64,000 bases of DNA from Caldicellulosiruptor naganoensis (GCF_026914285.1 NZ_CP113864.1:1581001-1645000); one strand, 5' to 3'. Positions 40,981-50,329 are shown, counted from the stretch's first letter. Program-made: numbers and translations. The notes: generated by a model from the letters alone, not told the origin.

Positions 40981-41568
40981 TTATTTGTTCTTAACATTGA
41001 ATATTTTCTTCATCTGCAGCTCATATGCTTTATTGAAAAGCTCTTCATCGCTAAAAAATGAATGCTGTTCGCTTGTTTGAGGAAAATACCTAAAAAAAAG
41101 ACTCTCTTCTAATGCACGCTGATCTACTTGTACCCATCTCCCCATCAAATGATTGATAGCTATGTTGTGATAACTCAGCAAATATCGACCAATTATAAGG
41201 GCTCTGTGACATTGTGCAGGATCAAATTCACTGCACATCAAAACTATTGTTTCTCTTTCCGCAAGTTCAAGTAAAGTCTCTATGCCTTCTTTAAACTCCA
41301 TTGACTGGATTATTGCGTTGTAGTTCCAATAACCCTCGGGAGTATAGAAAGAAGGATTTTCCAACTTTCCGCCAAGGAGATTCCCAAGAAAAATGTAGCC
41401 AATATTTGCCTGTTTTAAAGCTTTTTCTAAATTTTCTTTCCTATACTCTGGAACAAACCTTGAAAAAGGGTTTGTTCTTATATCTATTGAAATTCTGAAA
41501 CTTTTAAGTATCTCTAAAAAATCGTCAAATTTTACAGATGAATATCGAATGGAATATATTGGCTTCAC
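40981..41568 (-). CDS. DUF488 family protein
   Basis: The 195-residue protein starts MKPIYSIRYSSVKFDDFLEILKSF and has the DUF488 pattern IDIRTNPFSRFVPEYRKENL and CSEFDPAQCHRALIIGRYL; the Cys and CHR motifs suggest a redox or nucleic-acid role, but none is proven. The start is GTG, preceded by a run of nine G on this strand that serves as its ribosome site. A diverged copy of its 3' end lies at 43781-43895. Confidence 0.82.
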   Translation of the reverse strand: MKPIYSIRYSSVKFDDFLEILKSFRISIDIRTNPFSRFVPEYRKENLEKALKQANIGYIFLGNLLGGKLENPSFYTPEGYWNYNAIIQSMEFKEGIETLLELAERETIVLMCSEFDPAQCHRALIIGRYLLSYHNIAINHLMGRWVQVDQRALEESLFFRYFPQTSEQHSFFSDEELFNKAYELQMKKIFNVKNK

Positions 41569-41575
41569 AAAATTA

Positions 41576-41584
41576 CCCCCCCCC
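41576..41584 (-). repeat. G9 homopolymer in the ribosome site of the DUF488 gene
   Basis: Nine C on the plus strand are G9 on the coding strand, 7 bases before the GTG start. No other purine-rich ribosome site is present, so length changes would alter its spacing. Confidence 0.75.
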
Positions 41585-41917
41585 TATAATTTTCTAAAAA
41601 TTGTAACTTGTGCATCAATTCTTATATAACCAATAAGTCATAATTAGATTTTTCCAATTATCAAAATAAAATAGAAAACACATTTCAGCTTTCAAGCATA
41701 ACTGTACATATATTTCAACCTTAGATTTAACTACTGGCAATAGATACTTGGCACAACAAAAAGCTTTTCTTTTGTATGTTTAATAAGATTAGTCAATGTC
41801 ATCCTCCTTGTTGTGTGCTTCTGCGTTCTTACTATAATTTACTTCAATAAAGATGGCTTTTTATCTGTTTCAACTTATTGCTTTTTGTTTGTTTATTTTA
41901 TTCAACAAGTTTATTAT
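41585..41917. other. Intergenic stretch in the decayed accessory region
   Basis: No gene is supported. The part near 41800-41917 resembles 44650-44770 (shared TCATCCT, GACTTTTTATnT and TTTATTCAACAAG blocks), so it may be part of an old duplication. No strong promoter or terminator was seen. Confidence 0.4.
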
Positions 41918-42638
41918 TTATAAAGAAGAGTTACATATATTTAATAAATTCTCACGTTCAACACACTTTAAAAACTTTGAGCCTTCTATCCAGTTAAATT
42001 TTTTTATTTGCCTTTCTAACCTCTCCACACTTGCCATTTTGTAACACAAGCCACAATAGATTTTAGACTCACTTTCTGTAATTCAACTGCCAATAAACCC
42101 AAATACTTTATAACTTTTTCGTCAAACAAGTTAGGACCTACTTTAGTTTCGTAAAACTCACCAAACATACCATTCCAAGCTGCTATATCAACAGTCTTTC
42201 TCTCTTCAGTTGCAATTAGTCTCCCATTTATCTTAACACCACAACCTTGTAAAACTATGTAACCTGGCGCATTATATCTTTTATAAACAAAATGAAGAAT
42301 GAAAAGTTCTAAAATTCTACCTCTCAAACGTGACAACTTTTTATGATCATCTTTACCTTCTTCATAAAGTCTCCTTAATTTCAAAATAAAATCATCAACA
42401 AACTCAGTCTTAAAGATACTTTTCAATCTTTCTTGCCATTTTTCAAATGATGTAATATTTCCTTCTTTCCTACTATATTTTTCATAATTGTTAATATAAA
42501 GGATACACTCACATAAGTAAGGAAGAAGGTGAGTGTTATTAACTACAGAAGTGACTATAGGCTCTACAATCCTATCAAACGAAGTATCATTAAATCATAT
42601 CTTTCAAATTCAATAAAATTACTTATCTGACCTTTCAT
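41918..42638 (-). pseudogene. PD-(D/E)XK nuclease-like gene with two frameshifts
   Basis: An ATG at 42638, overlapping the SecB-like gene, reads MKGQISNFIEFERYD, then shifts frame near 42590 into NDTSFDRIVEPIVTSVVNNTHLLPYL...ERKTVDIAAWNGMFGEFYETKVG. The longest undamaged block is 42016-42426. Near 42037 the frame shifts again, to MASVERLERQIKKFNWIEGSKFLKCVERENL and a TAA at 41918. The core VDIAA...FYETKV fits a PD-(D/E)XK active site, with Asp, Glu and Lys in place. Rejoined it would be about 240 residues. It resembles a restriction-type nuclease; both shifts look like one-base homopolymer changes. Confidence 0.65.
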
Positions 42639-43080
42639 CCCTTTCTATCTCTCTACTATTCATATTTTTCTTTAAAGTGTTTAAAATATCAATTGTAGGT
42701 AAAGGTTGAGGTATCAAACCAATTTTGCTCATCACGTCGGAAACTACTTCCTTTAAGTATGGCCATAAAAATCTTACACTTTGAATTTCCAAAAATTTTT
42801 GAAAATCTTCTTTCGATATTGACGCATCATTATTAATACAGCTGCCTTTGTAGACCGCTTCAATTTCAAATATCTTTTCGTTTTCCTCTGTTACTCCTAA
42901 TCGTAAAGCAACATACATATTACCATTTGCATTATCAATAGCTTCACTCCAAGTTTTTACCTCAAGTAAAAATGGAATATTTCTGAATTTAAATGGTTCT
43001 ATTTCCTTTAGCTTTTTTGTTCTTAATTTTATCAGTTCAGTCTTAACAAGCTGAATTGGAGAAAAATAATATTTTCCCAA
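42619..43080 (-). CDS. SecB-like chaperone-fold protein
   Basis: The protein of about 153 residues ends with VRFLWPYLKEVVSDVMSKIGLIPQPLPTIDILNTL, which closely follows the SecB C-terminal signature (FP/LWPY..E.....G.PP..L.PIDF), and the middle has the antiparallel strands of SecB (VALRLGVTEENEKIFEIEAVYKGSC). The start is uncertain: TTG at 43080 has poor ribosome-site spacing, and an out-of-frame ATG upstream is better placed. In Bacillota such SecB-like proteins are not the general export chaperone and are often tied to toxin-antitoxin or defence loci. Here it sits between an unknown gene and a nuclease-like gene. Confidence 0.65.
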   Translation of the reverse strand: MGKYYFSPIQLVKTELIKLRTKKLKEIEPFKFRNIPFLLEVKTWSEAIDNANGNMYVALRLGVTEENEKIFEIEAVYKGSCINNDASISKEDFQKFLEIQSVRFLWPYLKEVVSDVMSKIGLIPQPLPTIDILNTLKKNMNSREIERDERSDK

Positions 43081-43093
43081 TTGAACATTTATT

Positions 43094-43612
43094 TCACTCC
43101 CATAAATTGTAATTACAATATAAATAAAAACCTGCGTCTGTACCGCAGGTTTTTACAATCTTATGGTCACTAATTTCTACAAATCCCTCATAAGAGATGA
43201 AGTTTACTTCAGACTTTAAATTGAAATCAAATCTTTCTAAAAGCCTATCATTTAGACTCTTTAATATTCCATATAGCCAGTCAATTATTTCTACAATATC
43301 ATTGTTCTCGTATGCATCTTTTAAATAAAATATATAATAATCAACTACTGCTTCAAAATTAGGCAGAAATGCTCCATATGTTTCAACTAAATCTATTAAA
43401 CTCAATAAGTAGTCCTTACCTTTTTCTTCAAACCATTCTCTAAACAGTTTCTTTTCTTCTTCTGATACCATAGGAGTTTTCTGAACAAAATAAATCATTT
43501 CAAAATAAATCTTCAAAAACTCAATTAACTTGGAAAATTTTTTATTATTACTTTTTTTAAGCTGCTCCAAACGATAAATTATATCATTAGAAAAATTAAA
43601 ATTTGCTTCCAT
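43094..43612 (-). CDS. Hypothetical helical protein upstream of the SecB-like gene
   Basis: The 172-residue protein (MEANFNFSNDIIYRLEQLKKSNNKKFSKLIEFLKIYFEMIYFVQK...) is mainly helical and acidic, with no signal or membrane segment. I do not recognise a family. AAGGTGAT precedes the ATG. Its stop is 13 bases before the SecB-like frame, and the three genes 43612-41918 appear to form one operon. It could be the client of the SecB-like chaperone or an antitoxin; this is inferred from position only. Confidence 0.6.
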   Translation of the reverse strand: MEANFNFSNDIIYRLEQLKKSNNKKFSKLIEFLKIYFEMIYFVQKTPMVSEEEKKLFREWFEEKGKDYLLSLIDLVETYGAFLPNFEAVVDYYIFYLKDAYENNDIVEIIDWLYGILKSLNDRLLERFDFNLKSEVNFISYEGFVEISDHKIVKTCGTDAGFYLYCNYNLWE

Positions 43613-43780
43613 TACTTATCACCTTCTTAAATTGGTAAATAATCGCGCATATTAAACAAATACTATTCAATTATATGCATATGGATAGCAAAACGACAAC
43701 TAAAATTTATTTTGTAGATATTATTCCTTTCCGTATTTTATTATACCCAAAAACTTCTTTTCTAACCATTCAATTAGAAC

Positions 43781-43895
43781 TTATTTATTCTTAAGCTTTA
43801 ATATTTTCTTCATCTGTAGCTCATACACTTCATTGATATGATCTTCATTGTTAAAAAATGAATAATGTTTGGTTGTTTGAGGAAAATACTTAAAT
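43781..43895 (-). pseudogene. Remnant: duplicated 3' end of a DUF488 gene
   Basis: The minus-strand translation KYFPQTTKHYSFFNNED and VYELQMKKILKLKNK, then TAA, matches the last 38 residues of the DUF488 protein at 40981-41568 (RYFPQTSEQHSFFSDEE, AYELQMKKIFNVKNK). DNA similarity is high over about 115 bases and ends abruptly upstream. There is no start codon. Confidence 0.85.
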
Positions 43896-43915
43896 TTTGT
43901 ATCTATAACTATATC

Positions 43916-44562
43916 TTACATCTCATCTTTACTCTTAACTGTTGGTAGTAGATTGACAAATCTTGCCAAGCACAATAATGTCATAAATAAGCCTGTAATA
44001 TTTTCAAAAAATATTAGATTAGCTATATTTGAATTTGTTTTATTTACTATTTTCTCTATTTCATTACTATTAAATGTTGCCACATTTAAAATATTTGATC
44101 TTATATAATCCCAAACAGTACTTTGTTGAGAAAAGTCTCCTTCAAGCTTTAAAATACAAATCATCATAGACAAATACCAAAACATTATTTCAGCAAAATT
44201 GTGAAGTAGTAACATAACCATTTTGGTTGCTGATTTTATAGAATAATCTTGATTTTTCTTTTGTGCCCTTATTCTATCAAAAAATAATACATTGAGCTGG
44301 TATATTATTATTTCGAAAACTCTCAAAATACCATAAGTTAAAATTATCCAAAATAAAAATTTAAACCGAATATTATGTAGTAGGTTAGTATAACAGCCAA
44401 AAATGATAGAAATAAATTTCCTAATACCCAAGCATCAACAAAAAAATAACTTATATTTTTTATAATTCTTCTGAGCCAGTAGAATATTGAGATTTTTTCT
44501 AAAATGTAAAATATCTTCTCATATAAATTTACGATAAAGGTATCCTTACTGTTATTATTCAT
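43916..44562 (-). pseudogene. Membrane protein gene with a frameshift
   Basis: The ATG at 44562 with AAGGTG upstream reads MNNNSKDTFIVNLYEKIFYILEKISIFYWLRRIIKN...LGNLFLSFLAVILTYYIIFGLNFYF and stops near 44344. The overlapping next frame continues with LFWIILTYGILRVFEIIIYQLNVLFFDRIRAQKK...MVMLLLHNFAEIMFWYLSMMICIL to 43916. Adding one T to the T4 run near 44350 joins them into one protein of about 215 residues with about four membrane segments. I do not recognise a family. Confidence 0.6.
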
Positions 44563-44809
44563 CGATAACACCTTACAACAAACCATTTTATGCCTCAATT
44601 GTTATAAGGACCTTTGAAATTTTTGTTTTTGTGCTATAACTAAATTAGCATTATCATCCTTTTTGCCGTACGTTTTGCCTTTTATAAATTTTACCTCAAG
44701 GATGATGACTTTTTATTTATATCTATTATTTGACTTTTCTGTTAATTCATTTATTCAACAAGCTATTAACAAAAATTAAAGAAGATGACACAAAAATGTC
44801 CACCTGCCC

Positions 44810-45180
44810 TTACTTCTTTCTTAGAATAACTATTTTTTCTTTCAACATAGTGTCACCTTTTTCTCCTCGAATATTAGTAGGACTATTTTTAAGTGGCATC
44901 CGTTTGTTTACAATATTACGAAGCGTTTCAACCCATTCAAAATTAAAAACTTTAAAATTTCTTTTGTAATCTCATTAATTGGAAATTCTATACCTTGAAC
45001 CCTTCTGCTTGCAACAACACAAATTGCATATCCTTTAAGTTCAATTAATTTAGCTAATTTTTCTATTGCACAGAAATAGTCATAAAAAAACTAACTAACT
45101 CTGTCGCTTTTTTCTTATCTATCTGTGATATATAATTAAATCTTTTAAAACTGAAGCATATTGAAAGATCTTTAAAAATC
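44810..45180 (-). pseudogene. DNA methyltransferase C-terminal remnant
   Basis: Three frame pieces on the minus strand line up: FKRFNYISQIDKKKATELVSFF, then YDYFCAIEKLAKLIELKGYAICVVASRRVQGIEFPINEITKEIL, then FEWVETLRNIVNKRMPLKNSPTNIRGEKGDTMLKEKIVILRKK and TAA at 44810-44812. The last part matches the C-terminus of a group of site-specific DNA methyltransferases (NKRMP.KNSPTN..G..G.TM.KE.IV.L). The N-terminal SAM and catalytic motifs are missing. At least two frameshifts are present, one at a T7 tract. Confidence 0.7.
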
Positions 45181-45495
45181 TATCATTATATTTTTACCTC
45201 CTAAAATCTCTTTATCAACGTCGTATTCCCACAAATCTAACTATTGTAAAGAAAGTCTTTAAAATTGACCATAGGCAACTGTAGTCTTTGCATCTCCATA
45301 AGATGGAAATATTAAATACTAAATTAACATTTTCTTTTTAAACTTTTTCAAACTCTAATTTGATGAGCTTATATGTTCCTTGTATTGGAATAACTTTTAT
45401 TGACTCATATGCAAAAATATTTTATTACGACTATTACAGAGAAACATAACTCACCTTTAGTTTTCACTATTAGAGTTTTTTAAACATTTACCAAA
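45181..45495. other. Intergenic stretch with no gene seen
   Basis: This AT-rich gap has stops in all frames. It may hold decayed upstream sequence of the methyltransferase remnant, but I could not recognise any further motif. An AGGAGGT-like site on the minus strand near 45200 has no usable start after it. Confidence 0.4.
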
Positions 45496-46095
45496 TTAGG
45501 GTTTATTATGTTTTACCCATGTAAGATACTGAATCAAATTAGACATAAAGAATCCTCTGTCTGAATACTTTTCTTCATACTTCTTAATTTTAGAACAAAT
45601 GAAATTATCAACCTCAAATAACGATATATTTTTAACATCTTGCTTGCAATTGTTATTTTGTAATGAAATAAGAATTTTGACTATTGTATACATTTCATTA
45701 GAGTAAACTGAGCCTTTTTCTAATTCATTCAACGCCACAGAAAACTCTTCACTTTTATACTCAAAAAAGCCCAACCTTGATAAGCACTTCTCCAGCTTTT
45801 CTTTTCTGAACAATTTACGCGTGTGATAATTACCTTCTCCACTTTTTACTTCACAAATTACTCCTAAAATATTTTTATCAAAATTAGGAATAAGCTCTTT
45901 CAACTTATCATGCCAATCATCTTTATAACCTCCAACATCTTCGTAAACATATGGAAATCTTACAGCAATAATGTCTGTTTCATATGTATTACCGAATTCG
46001 TCATTTTTCTTTTCTAAAACATAATTCTCTAAGATAAAAAAGCCATTGAGCCTAAAATACCAATATGCAAGTTCCTCGGCGTAATTTCTCATCAT
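45496..46095 (-). CDS. PD-(D/E)XK-type nuclease-like protein
   Basis: The protein of about 199 residues (MRNYAEELAYWYFRLNGFFILENYVLEKK...) has YETDIIAVRFP followed by GVICEVKSGEGNYHTRKLF. The Asp, then Glu-x-Lys on adjacent strands form a PD-(D/E)XK active site, and the N-terminal helix resembles restriction-like nucleases. The ATG at 46095 is preferred because AAAGG lies nine bases upstream. It is uninterrupted, unlike its neighbours. It could be a stand-alone restriction-like nuclease or an effector of a lost defence module. Confidence 0.62.
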   Translation of the reverse strand: MMRNYAEELAYWYFRLNGFFILENYVLEKKNDEFGNTYETDIIAVRFPYVYEDVGGYKDDWHDKLKELIPNFDKNILGVICEVKSGEGNYHTRKLFRKEKLEKCLSRLGFFEYKSEEFSVALNELEKGSVYSNEMYTIVKILISLQNNNCKQDVKNISLFEVDNFICSKIKKYEEKYSDRGFFMSNLIQYLTWVKHNKP

Positions 46096-46306
46096 TTTTA
46101 ACACCTTCTTTCTCAGTGTAAGTAAAGGAAATTAATAGCAAAAATTTTATCTTCATAACAATGAAGAACTTTTCCATGTTTACTCACTTGTTACTATTAT
46201 CAACATTGTATTGTTTAAATTTTCCATTTCGTTTTTAACAAACTTTTTTAGCAAAAATTTCAACAACCACTTTAAAATAAAATAGCAAGTCTACAAGCAT
46301 ATAATA

Positions 46307-48325
46307 TTACTCCACTTTTGCATATAAGTATGTTGGTGTGGCATTAAATACCTTTGTTGCCTTATATCCTAAATTATTTAAGAACGAATTAACCTTACTA
46401 AAATTCTCATTTAAAATTTCTACATATAGTATTGGTTTATAATATAGAAGAGTCTGAATAGAACCCTCTAGAACTTCCAACTCCATGCCTTCCACATCAA
46501 TTTTGATTAAATCTACTCTCTTTAAATTTAATTGTCCAACTATTTTATCTAGAGTTTCAAGAGTTATATTTCCAGTTTCATCTTTTGCAACTTTACATCC
46601 ACCCAAGTTATTTTTGTTTTCTATAATTAGTTTGCATCTTCCATTACTATTCCCTAAAGCTATCTGCAGAGGTACTACTTTTTCGTTTAAACCATTTAAC
46701 TCTATATTCTTTAGTAGAATTTTGAAACTATATTCATAGGGTTCGATTGAAACAACTTTCTTTACCCTTTTCAGAGAAGCTATAAAAACAGTATGATTAC
46801 CAATATTAGCACCAATGTCAATAACAATGCTTTCTCCCTTTATTCTTTGCTTAATGTCTCTTAACATTTCTTCTTCATAAAAGCGAGAGGTTTTGTACAT
46901 GACTTTTTGAATATAATCGGATAAATTAGGAAGGTAAAACTTATATTCTTCATTCTCGAAATATACCTTTGTGATAAATTTAATTTTTTCAGGATTTTGC
47001 TCATGCAAAATACTTTCTAAAAGTTTTTTTATTTCGCAAAGTTTGTTTTCTAATGAATAATTTTTTTCAATGAACTCTCTGTATTTTACAGAATCATAAT
47101 TTTCAGATAATATAATATCTATAGCCTCATCAATTGTAGTCCATATTAGATGTGAAGGATATATCTCTCTTGCTCCTACAAAATTATGTATCACAGGTTT
47201 TATCCCCTTTGCCATTGCTTCCATGATACTAATATTTTGAGATTCTAAGATACTACTACATATAACATAATTCTTGTCTTCAAGCCATTTATTAATATCA
47301 TTTTGCCAACCTTCAAATACTATAGAATCCTCTAATTCCCATTCCTTCATCATTTGTTTAAAATAGAGAAGATATCTCTCATCTTGAAACTCGCCGGCAA
47401 TGTGTAATTTATATCTGTTATCTTTATCGTGTAAAGCTTTAAAAAGCTGTAATAATAACATTGGACCTTTCTTGTAATTTATATAACCCACGTAAGCGAG
47501 ATTAAATCCTCTATTTCTTTTTTCAAAAGTAAATTTTTTGAGATCAATCCCATTTGGAATTACCACGCTCTTCGAACGTAGAACACCCTGCAATTTATCG
47601 TTTACAAGTTCAAAAATATGCTTTGCAACAAATATTATTTTATCAATATTATCCCAATTCACTTTGAAAATATAATCCGTGAAAGCTTCATAACTATGAA
47701 CTCTGCATATTAACTTCTTCCCTCTTGCAAGCTCATGCCTGCTCCCATATATCACAAGCTCATCGCACCACTCAAACCAACAAATATCAGCCCATTGCAT
47801 GCCTTCGTCGATTTGTTTAAAATCTGTTACAACAATTTTTCTTACAAAGTACTCGTCCATCAAGCCTAATATTATATCGTTTAAAAAACTATCTAACCCC
47901 GGTTTTACAAAGAAAGCTATTTTGGTCTCGTCTTTTAAAGGTGTAGAAATTTTATACAAAATATTATTCAACTTTCTGCCAATTTCTATTGTCTCATCGC
48001 CAGTAGCAAACTCTAAGGCTCGAGCAAAGAATTTCGCCGCTTTTTCATATTCTTCTTTTAATTCGTATACACAGCCCAAGTTGTAATAAAAATCTGTATA
48101 CGTTGCATCAACAAGCAAACCTTTTTTGAAAATCTCTTCTGCTTTTTCAATTTCATTTTTAGCGTAGTATATTATCCCTTTCATTGAAATAATCTCTATA
48201 TCATTTTTAATAACATTTTCGCACTTGTTAATCACTTCTAACGCATAATCTAATTCTCCTTTTTCAACAAGTTCATTAAGAAGCTTTTTTATTCTCTCAA
48301 CTTTACTCTCAATGTTTTCATTCAC
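46307..48325 (-). CDS. TPR - glycosyltransferase (GT4) - FkbM methyltransferase fusion
   Basis: This 672-residue protein has three parts. Residues 1-120 are TPR-like helices (NEIEKAEEIFKKGLLVDATYTDFYYNLGCVYELKEEYEKAAKFFARALE). About 130-430 is a GT-B glycosyltransferase (FNLAYVGYINYKKGPMLLLQLF, VICSSILESQNISIMEAMAKGIKPV). From 470 on is an FkbM-type SAM methyltransferase (SIVIDIGANIGNHTVFIAS, VVSIEPYEYSF, RVDLIKIDVEGMELEVLEG). Together it could add and O-methylate a sugar. It is two genes from flagellin, so flagellin glycosylation is likely but unproven. The start is GTG with GGGAG upstream. Confidence 0.85.
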   Translation of the reverse strand: MNENIESKVERIKKLLNELVEKGELDYALEVINKCENVIKNDIEIISMKGIIYYAKNEIEKAEEIFKKGLLVDATYTDFYYNLGCVYELKEEYEKAAKFFARALEFATGDETIEIGRKLNNILYKISTPLKDETKIAFFVKPGLDSFLNDIILGLMDEYFVRKIVVTDFKQIDEGMQWADICWFEWCDELVIYGSRHELARGKKLICRVHSYEAFTDYIFKVNWDNIDKIIFVAKHIFELVNDKLQGVLRSKSVVIPNGIDLKKFTFEKRNRGFNLAYVGYINYKKGPMLLLQLFKALHDKDNRYKLHIAGEFQDERYLLYFKQMMKEWELEDSIVFEGWQNDINKWLEDKNYVICSSILESQNISIMEAMAKGIKPVIHNFVGAREIYPSHLIWTTIDEAIDIILSENYDSVKYREFIEKNYSLENKLCEIKKLLESILHEQNPEKIKFITKVYFENEEYKFYLPNLSDYIQKVMYKTSRFYEEEMLRDIKQRIKGESIVIDIGANIGNHTVFIASLKRVKKVVSIEPYEYSFKILLKNIELNGLNEKVVPLQIALGNSNGRCKLIIENKNNLGGCKVAKDETGNITLETLDKIVGQLNLKRVDLIKIDVEGMELEVLEGSIQTLLYYKPILYVEILNENFSKVNSFLNNLGYKATKVFNATPTYLYAKVE

Positions 48326-48382
48326 TTAAATTCACTCCCTCAAATGTATGTAAAAATTACTAACTGTTCCCTACACTTTTAC

Positions 48383-50293
48383 TTAATCTAACTTCTCAAC
48401 ATCCACTCCCAAGATGTCCTTAGAGAATCTTTTAAGGTGTTTAACCAATTTTGGCATTGTTGATATTGCTTCACGCAAGTATTTTATACTTTTGTCCATT
48501 CTCTTCTCTTGCAATGAAAGGTAAATCAAGTACATCAAAGCAAAATATTTTTCTTCCTCAGATAAAAAATATCTGTATTTTTCTTTAATTTCTTCACTTT
48601 TATAAAGCTTGCTCATCAATAATATACCATTTTCTGTGTAGTTTAAGAATATCTCATATAATCTTTCATCACTTTGGCGAGGAAAATTTAACAATACCAA
48701 CAATGCTAAAGCTATATAACGAGCTAAAATATCTATATCTGCTTTTTCTGGCTTTATTACTTCTAAAAGACTAATAACATCTTCAAAATCAATAAACTTT
48801 GCTGTCAACGCCTCTGCTATTTTTGTCCTCAGAACCATTACATCAACTTTCTTTAATGCCTCAATCAAAAATTCTTTTTTTTCTGCAACCCTAAAAAGAA
48901 CTTTTGTGTAAAAGGAAGGTAGTAATCCGAAAACATTTGAGTCAAATATATTTAAAATAGCAGACTCTACCTTTTCTTTTTTTGTTATTATACAGCAATA
49001 TTTGCCATAGAAATCATTTGATTCCGAAAATTTCTTATATATTTCTAACCTTTCATCCTCATCAAATTTGAAGTAAGTAATATATTTTTCAATAAATTCA
49101 GAAACTTTTTCTTTGTCTTCTAGGTTACAAGAAGAATAAAAATCAAACAATTCATTAAAATTTCTTTCTTTTATATGCAAAAGAGTCCTATACTGAAGTT
49201 TTAGCTTATTGTCTTTAAATTGCTCTATATGTACCTTGGCTTCTAAAAAATTATTTATATCTAATAAGTATTGCACAACCATAGCGTTAGCATTATCAAA
49301 ATAACTATTACTTATATTGTAAAATACAACTCTTGCATCGTATAGGAGTTTAATCTGATCTAGCTTTTTAAAAAGGTCCATGTATTTTTTGAAATATACC
49401 AATGCTTCTTGTCTTCTTCCCATTGCATAAAGAGATAGCCCAGCAATGTAATACAAATCAATATACTCATCATTAAAATTAAGTCCCTCTTCCGCAACCT
49501 CTAAGGCTTTATCGAAAAGTCCAAGTAATAAAAGATTATTTGCATACAAACCATATACCACAACTAAGCCTTTTTTCATTTCACTATTTTCCATTTTCAA
49601 AAGGTTATAGACCTTTCTAAATTCTTCTATTGCTTCCCTAATTTTTCCATACATACTATAACTAACACCAAGTTGATATCTATAATAAATATTTAATGGG
49701 TCTTTCTCAAGTTCTTTTTTAAGAAGTGAAACTGTTCTCTTATATTTATATTCCATAAGCTTAGTATCATTCATAATATAGCCATAATGGTAAATAACAA
49801 TTTTACTGTTGTATATAGGAGTTCTAAAAATAGGCTGATTGTGAACTGCTCCTTCGTATTTTATAAAACCATTTCTAAAGAGTCTTGGTGAAAAACCGAA
49901 AACAAAGTTTTGTTTATTATTTTCTTCAACTAAATTTTTTACGGCTATATTAATTGCATTTGCACCTTCCTTCTCAGCCATTTCTATTTCCTTTAATATT
50001 ATCTTTGCGTCTTCAAGCTCTTCGTCAGCATCTAAAATAAAAATCCATTCACCTTTTGCAAGTGAAATCGTGTAATTTCTCATCTCAGAAAAATTATAAT
50101 TCCAAGGTTTATAAAAGATGTTATTAGTATATTGTTTTGCAATTTCAACAGTTCTATCTTTCGAACCTGTATCAACCACAATCAATTCAACTTCGTCGCC
50201 TTTAAGAATCGGTTTTAAACTTTCCAAACATCTTTTCAAATTTTTTTCTTCGTCTTTTACCATCATACAAATACTAAGCTTTCTCCAACTCAA
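48383..50293 (-). CDS. Family 2 glycosyltransferase with TPR domain
   Basis: The 636-residue protein starts with a GT-A domain (LSICMMVKDEEKNLKRCLESL, LIVVDTGSKDRTVEIAKQY, WIFILDADEEL with the DxD motif). From about 190 it continues with TPR-like helices (YRYQLGVSYSMYGKIREAIEEFRKVYNLL, DLYYIAGLSLYAMGRRQEALVYFKKYMDLF) and a long helical C-terminal part. This GT2-TPR layout is frequent next to flagellin in Clostridia and related groups and fits protein glycosylation. TTG start with GGGAG upstream. It is separated from fliC by a terminator. Confidence 0.85.
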   Translation of the reverse strand: MSWRKLSICMMVKDEEKNLKRCLESLKPILKGDEVELIVVDTGSKDRTVEIAKQYTNNIFYKPWNYNFSEMRNYTISLAKGEWIFILDADEELEDAKIILKEIEMAEKEGANAINIAVKNLVEENNKQNFVFGFSPRLFRNGFIKYEGAVHNQPIFRTPIYNSKIVIYHYGYIMNDTKLMEYKYKRTVSLLKKELEKDPLNIYYRYQLGVSYSMYGKIREAIEEFRKVYNLLKMENSEMKKGLVVVYGLYANNLLLLGLFDKALEVAEEGLNFNDEYIDLYYIAGLSLYAMGRRQEALVYFKKYMDLFKKLDQIKLLYDARVVFYNISNSYFDNANAMVVQYLLDINNFLEAKVHIEQFKDNKLKLQYRTLLHIKERNFNELFDFYSSCNLEDKEKVSEFIEKYITYFKFDEDERLEIYKKFSESNDFYGKYCCIITKKEKVESAILNIFDSNVFGLLPSFYTKVLFRVAEKKEFLIEALKKVDVMVLRTKIAEALTAKFIDFEDVISLLEVIKPEKADIDILARYIALALLVLLNFPRQSDERLYEIFLNYTENGILLMSKLYKSEEIKEKYRYFLSEEEKYFALMYLIYLSLQEKRMDKSIKYLREAISTMPKLVKHLKRFSKDILGVDVEKLD

Positions 50294-50329
50294 ACCAATG
50301 ACATCTCCCTTCCAAAAAACTTTAAAAAA

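Noticed and set aside
44730-44969. Plus-strand 79-residue ORF
   Set aside because: It lies opposite the methyltransferase remnant, has no ribosome site and no family resemblance.
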